Shown: piece after piece, positions 46,951-55,301 of the stretch
Numbering within the stretch: position 1 is the stretch's first letter
Layout: each line of letters opens with the position of its first letter
Origin: Streptomyces sp. 35G-GA-8
Lineage (GTDB): Bacteria; Actinomycetota; Actinomycetes; Streptomycetales; Streptomycetaceae
Reading direction: 5' to 3'
Assembly (NCBI RefSeq): GCF_023534745.1
Contig: NZ_JAMHJQ010000007.1
Span: 405,909 to 469,908 of the forward strand
Length of the DNA stretch: 64,000 nucleotides
Position numbers and translations under genes: made by a program
Notes under the pieces: generated by a model
What the model saw: only the letters and a program-made list of their open reading frames with translations
The model's database searches: none
Told to the model about the DNA's origin: nothing

Positions 46951-47789
46951 CCGAACTCTCCGCCGCCCACGACGCCGCTGTCACCGACCGTGACCGCCTT
47001 GCCGGGAGCGCCTACAACGGCGACCGGGACCTTGCCGCACGGCAGTCCCTGTACCAGTGGCAGACGCCTCGGCATGACCTTCCGGGCATCGTCGCCGAGC
47101 AGCTGAGCGCCGTGCGTGGGCGGGTCGTCGATGTCGGCTGCGGGAACGGCAAGTTCATCAAGCGGTTGCGCCAGGACCGACCGGATCTCGAAGTGCTGGG
47201 CCTGGACATCGCGCCCGGCATTTTCGCCGGCGTACCGGGGCCCGTCGCGGTGGCGGACGTGGCGAGGCTCCCGCTGGCCACGGCCAGCGTGGACGCCGCC
47301 CTGGCGCTGCACATGCTCTACCACACCCCGGACATCCCGCAGGCGGTGCGCGAGCTTTCCCGCGTCGTCACGGCTGACGGGCTGCTGATCGCCTCGACCA
47401 ACAGCGACCGCGACAAGGCCGAGCTGGACGAGTTGTGGGTGCGCGCGGCCGGTGACGTCCTCGGCACCGGCCGCGGTCCCGCGCGGATCTCGCTCAGCGC
47501 CCGGTTCTCCCTGGAGAAGGCGCCGGCCTTCCTCGGCGAGGAGTTCGGCCGGGTCGAGACAATCGAACTGCCCGGCACCATCACCGTCCGCGAAGCCGGA
47601 CCCGTGGTTGCGCACATGGCCTCGTACCAGGCCTGGGCGGACCAGCACGACGTGCCCTTCGAAGCCACCATCGAGCGGGCCCACACCATCCTGGACGAAC
47701 ACATCGCTCGGCACGGAGCGTTCGAGATCCACTGCCTGGGCGGCATCCTCGTCTGCTGCCGCCAGCGGCGGCGAGCTCGCTCCTTCTGA
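46947..47789 (+). CDS. class I SAM-dependent methyltransferase
   Basis: A 280-residue methyltransferase with the SAM motif VVDVGCGNGKFIKRLRQ, followed by VLGLDIAPG, LPLATASVDAALALHMLYHT and VVTADGLLIASTNS. The C-terminal third is a substrate-recognition domain without familiar motifs. The GTG at 46947 overlaps the TPR regulator stop codon. It appears intact although the upstream regulator is broken, and it probably lost its original promoter. Substrate unknown; the synthetase/ASCH neighbours hint at tRNA or a tRNA-linked product. Confidence 0.88.
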   Translation: MTELSAAHDAAVTDRDRLAGSAYNGDRDLAARQSLYQWQTPRHDLPGIVAEQLSAVRGRVVDVGCGNGKFIKRLRQDRPDLEVLGLDIAPGIFAGVPGPVAVADVARLPLATASVDAALALHMLYHTPDIPQAVRELSRVVTADGLLIASTNSDRDKAELDELWVRAAGDVLGTGRGPARISLSARFSLEKAPAFLGEEFGRVETIELPGTITVREAGPVVAHMASYQAWADQHDVPFEATIERAHTILDEHIARHGAFEIHCLGGILVCCRQRRRARSF

Positions 47790-47796
47790 TGCCCGC

Positions 47797-48128
47797 GCGG
47801 CGGAATGGTGGCGAGCTGCGGTGGCCGCTGCTGCCTGCTATCTCAGGTTCCTCACCGCCCAGCCCGAGGTCGCATCTGGGCCGGTCGGGGTGACCGGCTA
47901 CTGCATAGGCGGCCTCCTGGCGCTGCGTACCGCCGCGGCCCATCCCGGCCGGGTGGCCGCCCTCGCCGCGTTCCACGCTTCCGTGGGCGCGGACGGGCCC
48001 GGTGTTCTCGCCGAGATCACCGCCGAGGTCCACTTCGGCCACGCCGAAAGCGATTCGACCCCGCAGGACTGCGGCGCCACTGGGACCGTCTGATCCCCCT
48101 CCTCGACCGCGCGGTGGCCAACAGCTGA
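47797..48128 (+). pseudogene. dienelactone hydrolase remnant
   Basis: The sequence PVGVTGYCIGGLLALRTAAA, HPGRVAALAAFHAS and ITAEVHFGHAESD is the middle of a dienelactone hydrolase-like alpha/beta protein, with the nucleophile Cys in GYCIGG. The N-terminal third is absent. After HAESD the frame breaks and continues in another frame as RRHWDRLIPLLDRAV, the usual C-terminal helix. It has therefore suffered at least one deletion and one frameshift. Confidence 0.75.
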
Positions 48129-48296
48129 GGCTCCGGCTCCCTTCGTGATCGGGGCGTGCCGGGCGACCCGGGTCGGCCGGGGCCCGTCGGCGGCTGGGCC
48201 CTCAACTGGGTCCGTGGGCCCTGCGGTTGGGCCCGGGCTCGTCCTTAGGCTGCTGTCGCTTGGGGGAACGGGTGGTGACGCCGGCGAGGAGAACAG

Positions 48297-50015
48297 ATGA
48301 AGGGCTCCGACAGGTTCCAGATATGGCATGGGCATGCTAAGGCGCGGAGTGGCCCGTGGCTTGGTGGGCTCGGTGGGCTCGGGGACAGAGGCCAGGGCGG
48401 TGCCGAGTACGCCGCGATGGTCGGTGTCGTCTCGCTGGTCGTCGCGGCGATCGTCGGTCTGAGCGTCCCCGCCGACACGGCGACCGGACTGAAGAGCGCG
48501 GTGTGCCGAATACTCCACCCGCTCAGCGGCGCCGAGGCGTGTTCCTCGGGTGACTACGCGGGCGACGACGGCGGAGGCGACGGCGGGGACGGGGGCGATC
48601 CCGACGATCCCTTCGTACCCAACGGCGACCCCTTCGAGCCCGCGAAGTGTCTGCTGTCCCAGAACCAGACCAAGGCCACCGTCGTCATCCAGGTGGCCTT
48701 CATCAAGATCAGTTCCTCGGAGACGGTCAAGCTCCAGCAGTGGTCCGACGGAAGTGTCACCCTGGAGCGGGTGAATGAGACCGGGGGCGGGGTCACGGCG
48801 AGCATCTCCGCGGGGATTCCGGGCCTGAAGGACTGGGGTGGCAGCGCCTCGCTGAGCGGCAGCTATATGTCGGGCAGCGGCAGCGGCGGGCAGTGGCTCT
48901 TCAACGGGAACAAGACCGGCGATCCCCAGGCGGACCTGGCGGCCAACCTGGAGGACGCGCAGAAGTTCGCCGCGTACCTCAAAGCCAACGACGGCTGTAA
49001 ATACCAGAGCGGCTACAACCCCGGGGCGGCGATGGGCGCTTGCGCCCAGGACGCGGCCTCCAAAAAACCCGACCTCGATCCGGAACTGGCGCCGGACGTC
49101 GACATCACCAAGACCTCGGTCGAGGCGTCCGGCGGAGTGAGCTTCGGGAAGTCCTTCAAGGGCAACGGCAAGAGCGGGAAGGACACCAAGGGCGGCAAGG
49201 ACGGCAAGGGCGCCGACGGCCCCAAGGACCTCGGCAGCATCTCCGCCGAGGGACTGTCCGGCTCGATGACCGAGGACGTCGTCGTCATGCGCGCCAAAAC
49301 CGGCCCCGACGCCGGCAAGATCACCTTCGTCTACACCTTCAGCGTCAGCGGCACAGCCGGCGCGGTCGGCCAGGCCAAAGGCAGCAGAATGCAGCAGGTC
49401 GCCGTCACCTACGACGCCGCCGCCTACGACCAGGAAGAAAAAGACGGCAAACCACACCACCCGCAGAAACTGACCATCACCACCAGCCAGGAAACCGGCG
49501 ACGGCCCCGGCATCCAGACCGGCGCGGGAGCCAACGCCGGCCCCGTGACCATCGACGTCGGCGGCGGCGGCGGAACCATCAACTCCCAGATCCACACCGA
49601 ATCCGCCGAGGTCACCCTCGACAACGACACCGACAGCACCACCGTCGAGGACTGGCTGCGCGGACGCGGCGACACCCCCGCAAGCAACCCACTGCCCACC
49701 CCCTCCGACGCCGCCGAAGCACTCGACGACGACGCCGGCCCCATCGAACGCCTCCTCCACGACAAGGGAAAACTCACCCGCCTCGACTACAACGCCAACA
49801 CCGACTGGTGGAACGCCTCACTCGGCATCGGCTTCGGCATCTCCGCCGGACAACTCACCCTCGGATTCAAACTCTTCGGCATCGACATCACCCACGAAGA
49901 GAAAAACCAGACCATCACCGGCGACCCCACCTACGCCAAAGGCCCACAGAGCGGCGGCGCCCGCCCCTGGGTCGAATGGAAGAACTGCACCAGGACCAAA
50001 CCCATCCCCACCTGA
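48297..50015 (+). CDS. large putative exported protein with Flp-pilin-like leader
   Basis: A 572-residue protein without a recognised domain in its body. Residues about 30-65 read GQGGAEYAAMVGVVSLVVAAIVGL, the Gly...Glu-Tyr plus hydrophobic stretch of Flp/TadE-type prepilins. An Asp/Gly-rich linker (about 85-105) leads to a Ser/Gly/Thr-rich body with a GKSGKDTKGGKDGKG low-complexity stretch (about 290-305) and a C-terminal TKPIPT. GAGGAG precedes the ATG at 48297. No Tad secretion genes are nearby. From about 49,270 codon choice shifts to strongly C/A-ending codons unlike the 5' half. A secreted or surface protein is the best guess. Confidence 0.75.
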   Translation: MKGSDRFQIWHGHAKARSGPWLGGLGGLGDRGQGGAEYAAMVGVVSLVVAAIVGLSVPADTATGLKSAVCRILHPLSGAEACSSGDYAGDDGGGDGGDGGDPDDPFVPNGDPFEPAKCLLSQNQTKATVVIQVAFIKISSSETVKLQQWSDGSVTLERVNETGGGVTASISAGIPGLKDWGGSASLSGSYMSGSGSGGQWLFNGNKTGDPQADLAANLEDAQKFAAYLKANDGCKYQSGYNPGAAMGACAQDAASKKPDLDPELAPDVDITKTSVEASGGVSFGKSFKGNGKSGKDTKGGKDGKGADGPKDLGSISAEGLSGSMTEDVVVMRAKTGPDAGKITFVYTFSVSGTAGAVGQAKGSRMQQVAVTYDAAAYDQEEKDGKPHHPQKLTITTSQETGDGPGIQTGAGANAGPVTIDVGGGGGTINSQIHTESAEVTLDNDTDSTTVEDWLRGRGDTPASNPLPTPSDAAEALDDDAGPIERLLHDKGKLTRLDYNANTDWWNASLGIGFGISAGQLTLGFKLFGIDITHEEKNQTITGDPTYAKGPQSGGARPWVEWKNCTRTKPIPT

Positions 50016-50043
50016 CCGGCAGGGGGCAGGTCCCCGAGCCGGG

Positions 50044-50082
50044 GTGAGCGGCGGCGGCCAGGCTGGGCCCGCCGCCGCTCAC
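50044..50082. terminator. bidirectional hairpin terminator
   Basis: GTGAGCGGCGGC (50044-50055) pairs with GCCGCCGCTCAC (50071-50082), extendable by GG/CC, between the convergent exported-protein and DUF5996 genes. Confidence 0.75.
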
Positions 50083-50147
50083 CAGGCGCGCCGCCTGGCG
50101 CGGACTTCGTCGGCTGCCTCCAGGACTGCGGACGATCCCACCCCGCG

Positions 50148-51101
50148 TCAGCCGCGCTGGTGCTGGACGAGCGCGGGCGGTGTCCTGCTCATGTACCAGC
50201 CCTCGACGCGGGGTCCGACGAGGTCGGACGGCCAGCCCGCCGTCTCGACGGCGGCGTCGTAGACGGCGTCACCGAACGCCACAATGGCCTGGTGCGGGTC
50301 CGCTGTCTCCCTGAGCGTGGCCCACGGCAGAAGCACCAGACCGGCGTCGGGATGCCAGGCGGCGCCCTCGACACCCCAGGACCGGCCCTCAAGACCGTCC
50401 GGCTGGGGCCAGATATACGCGTACATGCCGACGTTCGGCGCCTTGGCGTCCCCGAAGGAGAACCCCACCGACACATACGCGTCGAGCTGGGCGTTCTGCA
50501 TGAACGGCGGCCGGTGGGGCGGCGGCACGGTGGGCTGCGCCCGGAAACGCGTGGCGGACAGGTCGAAGCCGCCCCACATCACACCCACCCGGGGGCGGTG
50601 CCCCAGGAAGGGCGCCTGCCACGCCTCAAGCCCGTCAGCGGCAAGGTTCAGCGCTGTCCAGATCAGCCGGGCCGCGTGGCCGTCCCAGGTGCGTTCGGTG
50701 TGATCGTCCTCGAAGCGCGGCGGGGCATCCGGAATCTCACAGATCAACGAGCTGCGCGGTCGGTGTATGCCGAGCTCGTCCGCCGCGTCGCAGAAAGCCG
50801 CGTAGAACATGGCGACCGATCCCTTGGACAACGGCACCGTCCGCGAGCCGTTGTCCGCCTCGATGACCACGCCACCGTCGAGCAAGCTGTAGTGCACCGC
50901 GAAGGTCACGCCTCCCTGCCGAAAGGTTGGCGTACTGAGCCCACGAGGGGTGACATCGAGGACGATGTTTCCCCAGCCGGCCTCGAAGGGCTCGTCGAGG
51001 GTGTACTTGCCCGCGACCTGTACCACTCGGTTCACGTAGTCGACCATGGGCGCCAGGTCCTCATGGACCAGCGTCGGCCACGAACGGAGATCTTCGCTCA
51101 C
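50148..51101 (-). CDS. DUF5996 family protein
   Basis: A 317-residue protein with the DUF5996 pattern: TLVHEDLAPMVDYVNRVVQV, VVLDVTPRGLSTPTF-like early strand, MWGGFDLSATRF in the middle, MYAYIWPQPDG and WHPDAGLVLLPW late. Many Trp, Pro and His residues but no known catalytic motif; the family is widespread in bacteria and uncharacterised. No signal peptide. Single gene, bounded by terminators on both sides. Confidence 0.85.
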   Translation of the reverse strand: MSEDLRSWPTLVHEDLAPMVDYVNRVVQVAGKYTLDEPFEAGWGNIVLDVTPRGLSTPTFRQGGVTFAVHYSLLDGGVVIEADNGSRTVPLSKGSVAMFYAAFCDAADELGIHRPRSSLICEIPDAPPRFEDDHTERTWDGHAARLIWTALNLAADGLEAWQAPFLGHRPRVGVMWGGFDLSATRFRAQPTVPPPHRPPFMQNAQLDAYVSVGFSFGDAKAPNVGMYAYIWPQPDGLEGRSWGVEGAAWHPDAGLVLLPWATLRETADPHQAIVAFGDAVYDAAVETAGWPSDLVGPRVEGWYMSRTPPALVQHQRG

Positions 51102-51278
51102 GGAGAGCCTCCCAGCGTGCCGATCGGACCAGCGGGACGGGACTCCGGTCCTGCGCCCGCTCCCCCGTGCGGCGACAGGCGGGCCTCACCGCGATCCTGT
51201 ACTCAATTCTCACACGCGGGTCAGGGTCCTGCCCGCTCGGTGGCGCCGGGCAGCGGGCGGCGGGTGGCGGGCCGGGGG

Positions 51279-51312
51279 CGGCGGGCCGGGGCGTTCGTGT
51301 CCCGGCCCGCCG
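51279..51312 (-). terminator. hairpin terminator after the methyltransferase gene
   Basis: CGGCGGGCCGGG (51279-51290) and CCCGGCCCGCCG (51301-51312) form a perfect 12-bp stem with a 10-nt loop, 26 bp past the methyltransferase stop codon on the minus strand. Confidence 0.8.
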
Positions 51313-51337
51313 GTCCCCCGTCCCCCGGCCCGGGTTC

Positions 51338-51997
51338 TCAGTGGTCGGCGCCGACGCGGCGGACCTTGACCGCGTTGTCCGTACGGGTGGTCGGGCGGCC
51401 GTCCGGGGCCAGCTGGGTTCGTTCGTGTTCTTCGCTCAGCAGTACCTCCCACTGGCCGTCCGGGAGTTGGAGGGAGTCCAGGACCTCGTCCGGCTTGGGG
51501 AAGTGCACGGTGGGGTCGGGGTTCTGCTCCCAGGAGGGGTATCCCGCGTGTCCGGCGATCAGGAGCACGCCGCCGGGGGCGGTGGCCGAGGCCGCGGCCC
51601 GTAGCACCTCTTCCCGGGACGTGTCGCCGCGGAAGTAGAGGAAGTGGGCGGAGACGAGGTCGAAGGTTCCGGCGGGGAAGGAGGTGGCGAGGTCGTGCCG
51701 CCGCCAGTCGATACGGTCGCCTACCCCGGCCTCCGCCGCGTGCCGGGCCCCGCGGTCCAGGGCGACCTGGGAGATGTCGGTGGCGGTGACTCGCCAACCG
51801 CGCCGGGCGAGCCAGATCGCGTCGGCTCCCTCGCCGCAGCCGAGGTCCAGGGCGCTGCCCGGTTCCAGGGCGGTGACTTCCCGCACCAGTACGGTGTTGG
51901 GGTTTCCGCTCCAGACACGGTCGTTCTCGCCGTAGCGGGTGTCCCAGAACGTCTCGTCCGAGACGTCCGGGATGTCCGGGATGCTTTCGCGCGTCAT
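51338..51997 (-). CDS. class I SAM-dependent methyltransferase (TehB/thiol-methyltransferase-like)
   Basis: A 219-residue methyltransferase: FWDTRYGENDRVWSGNPN at the start, SAM motif ALDLGCGEGADAIWLARRGW, VTATDISQVALDRG and FDLVSAHFLYF. The layout resembles small detoxifying S- or chalcogen-methyltransferases. The ATG at 51997 (MTRESIPD) is preceded by GAGGAG; an upstream extension to 52108 is unlikely. It follows the CxxC flavoprotein gene by 79 bp on the same strand and is probably its operon partner. Confidence 0.9.
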   Translation of the reverse strand: MTRESIPDIPDVSDETFWDTRYGENDRVWSGNPNTVLVREVTALEPGSALDLGCGEGADAIWLARRGWRVTATDISQVALDRGARHAAEAGVGDRIDWRRHDLATSFPAGTFDLVSAHFLYFRGDTSREEVLRAAASATAPGGVLLIAGHAGYPSWEQNPDPTVHFPKPDEVLDSLQLPDGQWEVLLSEEHERTQLAPDGRPTTRTDNAVKVRRVGADH

Positions 51998-52076
51998 TGG
52001 TGTGTTCTCCTCTTTCACCTGTGTATGGGAGCGCTCGCGGGCGATCCGGTCGATGATCGTCTTCTCCGTACGGAGG

Positions 52077-53153
52077 TCAGAGCCCGTGCCCGGAACCGCC
52101 GCGCACACGGTGCTCCGCGGCCTCCCGCTCCCGCCTCGGGGAGAAGGGATCGCGGCGGGCGGCGACGGCCAGGCGCGTGTCCTCGGCGATCAGGTCGGCG
52201 TTGATCGCACCGGCGGCGCGCAGGCCCGCGGCGGCGGCTCCGAGGACCTGCTCCATCAGATCGGTGACATTGCCGGCCGCCCATACCCCCGGCACGGCCG
52301 TCGCGCCGACCGGGTCGGAGGCGATGTACGTACCGATCACCTCGCCGTCCCTCGCCAGCTCGACGGGTGCCAGGCCCAGAGTCGTGAGCAGGTCCGCGCG
52401 GGCGGTGAAGCGCGGCGCGACCACCAGGGCGCGGACCGGGATCGTCCGTCCGCCCGCCAGGGTGACGCCGGTGAGCCGGTCGTCCGTCACCTCCAGACCG
52501 GTCACCTCGCCGTCCACCACGGCGATGTCGCGGGCGGCGAGCTGCTCGTACTCCTCCTCGCCCGGCTCGGGCGCGGTGCCCAGGAACAGCGTCACCTCGC
52601 TGCTCCATTGCCGCCACATCAGTGCCTGGTGTGTGGCGAGCGGCCCGGTGGCGAGGACGCCGATCGGCTGGTCGCGTACCTCCCAGCCATGGCAGTACGG
52701 GCAGTGGAGCACCTCGCGTCCCCACCGCTCGGCCACGCCGGGCACCGGCGGCAGTTCGTCGACCAGGCCGGTGGTCACCAGCAGCCGCCGCGCCAGAGCC
52801 GTGGTCCCGTCCGCGAGGGTGACACGGAAACCGCCGGTGTCCAGGCGCTCGGCCGCCACGGCGTCGCCCGTCATGATCTCGCCGCCGTAACCGGTCACCT
52901 CCTCACGGCCCGCGGCCAGCAGCTCCGAGGGGGGTGTGCCGTCACGCGTCAGGAAGTTGTGGACGTGGGACGCCGGGGCGTTGCGCGGCCGGCCCCCGTC
53001 GATCACCAGGACCGACCGCCGTGCCCGTGCCAGGGCCAGCGCCCCGCTCAGCCCGGCGGCTCCCCCGCCCACGACCACGACGTCATGGCGGCGCTCCCGG
53101 GCCCGAGGAGCAATGGTGCTGAAAGTCTTGCTCTGTCTTGTTTGATCACTCAT
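52077..53153 (-). CDS. thioredoxin-reductase-like FAD oxidoreductase with CPYC motif
   Basis: A 358-residue flavoprotein with FAD-binding VVVVGGGAAGLSGALALARA, a redox motif in VLHCPYCHGWEV (CxxC) and a C-terminal flavin contact GVWAAGNVTDLMEQVL. The usual NADPH-binding GxGxxA is weak (GVLATGPLATHQ). This CPYCHG form occurs in the group that includes the dithiol oxidases GliT and HlmI as well as uncharacterised reductases. No thioredoxin gene is adjacent. First gene of a two-gene operon with the methyltransferase; divergent from the SUKH gene. Confidence 0.88.
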   Translation of the reverse strand: MSDQTRQSKTFSTIAPRARERRHDVVVVGGGAAGLSGALALARARRSVLVIDGGRPRNAPASHVHNFLTRDGTPPSELLAAGREEVTGYGGEIMTGDAVAAERLDTGGFRVTLADGTTALARRLLVTTGLVDELPPVPGVAERWGREVLHCPYCHGWEVRDQPIGVLATGPLATHQALMWRQWSSEVTLFLGTAPEPGEEEYEQLAARDIAVVDGEVTGLEVTDDRLTGVTLAGGRTIPVRALVVAPRFTARADLLTTLGLAPVELARDGEVIGTYIASDPVGATAVPGVWAAGNVTDLMEQVLGAAAAGLRAAGAINADLIAEDTRLAVAARRDPFSPRREREAAEHRVRGGSGHGL

Positions 53154-53327
53154 GCGTACTCTTACCTCCGCTCACCGGAGATGGTCCGCCCACACTTCCC
53201 CCTTCGACAAACCTTCTTGCTGATTCCGCAAAGAGGGAGGGTCTATGGGAGCGCGTGCGGGAGGGTGCGCCCGGTGTCCCGGTGGAGCCGGGTGTCCGTT
53301 GTCAGTGGGCGCTGGCACCATGACCGC

Positions 53328-55274
53328 ATGAAGACCTACAACTGGCGCCCCTTCCTTGAGCGGTGGAGTGCGGACTGGCTCGACTCGCCCGGCGCGCGGG
53401 GGCGCGGAGACGTGGACGAGACCGTCCTCCGGGACCGGTGGCTGGGGTTCCCGGCCGCCGGCGAGGACCGGATCACGGAGCTGGAGGCGCGGTTGGGGGT
53501 GACGCTGCCGCCCACCTACCGGTCGTTTCTGGCGACCACCGACGGGTGGCGGCCCGCGGGGACGGCCGTCAGCCGGGTGGGCGCGGCGGAGGGCGTCCAC
53601 TGGTACGGGGATCCCGATGGCCTTCAGGCGGTCGATGAGGGCGCGTTGGACGAGTACGCCTCCGAGGAGGAGGTGCTGAGGGCCGGTATGTGGGGCAGGG
53701 CGCTGCGGCTGACCGCCGCCCCCGACACGGTCGAGGTCCTGCTCGACCCGGGCGATCCGGATGCCAACGGAGAGTGGGCCGCCTATCTCCACCGGGGCGG
53801 GGCGGGCGGCGAACGGCCGGAGCGCCACGGGTCGTTCATGGATCTCATGCAGGCCCTGTTCCGGGAGTTCCACCGCGCCCATGGGGACGACCCGAGGTTC
53901 GTGAACGAGACGACGCGCGAACTCGACGCCGATGTCGAAGAGGCGCGGTTGGCCTGTCTGGAAGGTGCGGACATCGATGGCGCGCTCGAACTGCTCATAG
54001 AGGCGGACGAGTGCGGCCGGCCGCGCGCCCATTGGCTGCGTGTCCAGATGGAGGGGATGCTGAGCGGCGGAGGGCGCGCGGGCGGCGACGGCGGCGACGG
54101 CCTCGGGGGCAGTTGGGGCAGCGGGTACGGCGACGGGGGGATGGACGATCCGTTGTACGCGCGCGAGCTTGTACCGCTGGCCGCGCTGGAGCACCTTGGG
54201 GCGGGCCGTGAGGAAGCGGAGTTCCTCCGGCCCCCCGACGGTCGTGCTCATGACGGGGACGACCGGAAGCAGGCGCTTGCCCTGCTGCGGGAGATCGGTG
54301 AGCGTACGTTCCGGTACGAGGCTCCCGGGCCCTTCGGCGAAGCGGTCGCCTCGGCGCGTGAACAGGCACGGTGGGGCGATACGGACGGCGCGTGGCGCAC
54401 GCTGGCGGCGGCCGTGGCCGACTGGGAGCCGTACGGCGAGGAGCACATGGCTCCGGTGGGGCTGCTCGCCGACCCCCTCCTCGGGCCGGTGATCACCCCG
54501 GAGCGCGGGCGGTTCCTCCTGGAGACTCCCCGGGCCGACGGCCGGAGCGCGGTGGACGACGGTGGCGGTGTGAACGTGCCCCGGGCGAGGCTGGACGGGC
54601 TCGGCTGGCTCGCCGAGGACACCCGGCCACCGGTGCCGGACGCCTACCGCTTCGTCCTCGTCCACGACGTCTCCCCGCAGGAGCTTGCCGACCGGATCGG
54701 CCAGGGGCCGCTGTTGGCGCCGTGCGACGAGTCGGAGGCGGGGCAGGCCATACGCATCGGATCGTGCGGCTTCTGGGGAACGCACCCGGAGAAATGGAGT
54801 TTCGCGTTCGAGAGCGGGCGGATCGGTACGGAGCCGCCGAGTGAGGCGGTCTCGCGGGGCACGAAGTCGGTGACGGTGTGGTGCGAGCGCGGTGGCAGGT
54901 CCCCGGCGCACCCCGGCACCTTCCACTTCTCCTACGCCGAGGACGGGGAGCGCGTGTACGGATTCACCGTGCGCGACGGAGAGACCGAGCAGTGGGGAGT
55001 GATCCTCGACGTGCTCGACCCTGGGCATCTCTTCCCGGACGCGGGTACCGACTGGGACGAGGACTCGTACGACGACGAGGACTCGCACGACGCGGACGCG
55101 AACGCGCGCCCCGGCTCGGACGGCGACTCGGACGGCGGCGCCTCGGAAGGCAGTTGGGCTCTGGATCCCGATGACGAGTACGAGAGCCTTGACGCCATCT
55201 CGGAGGTGTTCGGGGTCTCCCTGCCGCGGTTCGCGCTCCGGCAGGGGCGACTGCACGCGATCGCGCCCGCGTAA
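53328..55274 (+). CDS. SMI1/KNR4 (SUKH) domain protein, long form
   Basis: A 648-residue protein. The N-terminal ~170 residues form a SUKH-1 domain with ITELEARLGVTLPPTYRSFLATTDGW, the fold of many toxin-immunity proteins. A Gly-rich linker (about 245-265), a central Ala/Glu-rich region and a C-terminal domain with GSCGFWGTHPEKWSF follow. A very acidic Asp/Ser-rich segment (about 580-630) is near the end. The ATG at 53328 (MKTYNWRPFLER) is used. No toxin gene was recognised next to it, so an immunity role is uncertain; long SUKH proteins are common in Streptomyces. Confidence 0.85.
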   Translation: MKTYNWRPFLERWSADWLDSPGARGRGDVDETVLRDRWLGFPAAGEDRITELEARLGVTLPPTYRSFLATTDGWRPAGTAVSRVGAAEGVHWYGDPDGLQAVDEGALDEYASEEEVLRAGMWGRALRLTAAPDTVEVLLDPGDPDANGEWAAYLHRGGAGGERPERHGSFMDLMQALFREFHRAHGDDPRFVNETTRELDADVEEARLACLEGADIDGALELLIEADECGRPRAHWLRVQMEGMLSGGGRAGGDGGDGLGGSWGSGYGDGGMDDPLYARELVPLAALEHLGAGREEAEFLRPPDGRAHDGDDRKQALALLREIGERTFRYEAPGPFGEAVASAREQARWGDTDGAWRTLAAAVADWEPYGEEHMAPVGLLADPLLGPVITPERGRFLLETPRADGRSAVDDGGGVNVPRARLDGLGWLAEDTRPPVPDAYRFVLVHDVSPQELADRIGQGPLLAPCDESEAGQAIRIGSCGFWGTHPEKWSFAFESGRIGTEPPSEAVSRGTKSVTVWCERGGRSPAHPGTFHFSYAEDGERVYGFTVRDGETEQWGVILDVLDPGHLFPDAGTDWDEDSYDDEDSHDADANARPGSDGDSDGGASEGSWALDPDDEYESLDAISEVFGVSLPRFALRQGRLHAIAPA

Positions 55275-55301
55275 CTTCGATCCGGGAGCTAGGTTGGACC
55301 G

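Noticed and set aside
51939-53327. N-terminal extension of the SUKH protein on the plus strand
   Set aside because: The in-frame upstream sequence is antisense to the methyltransferase and flavoprotein genes; the SUKH fold starts at the ATG at 53328.
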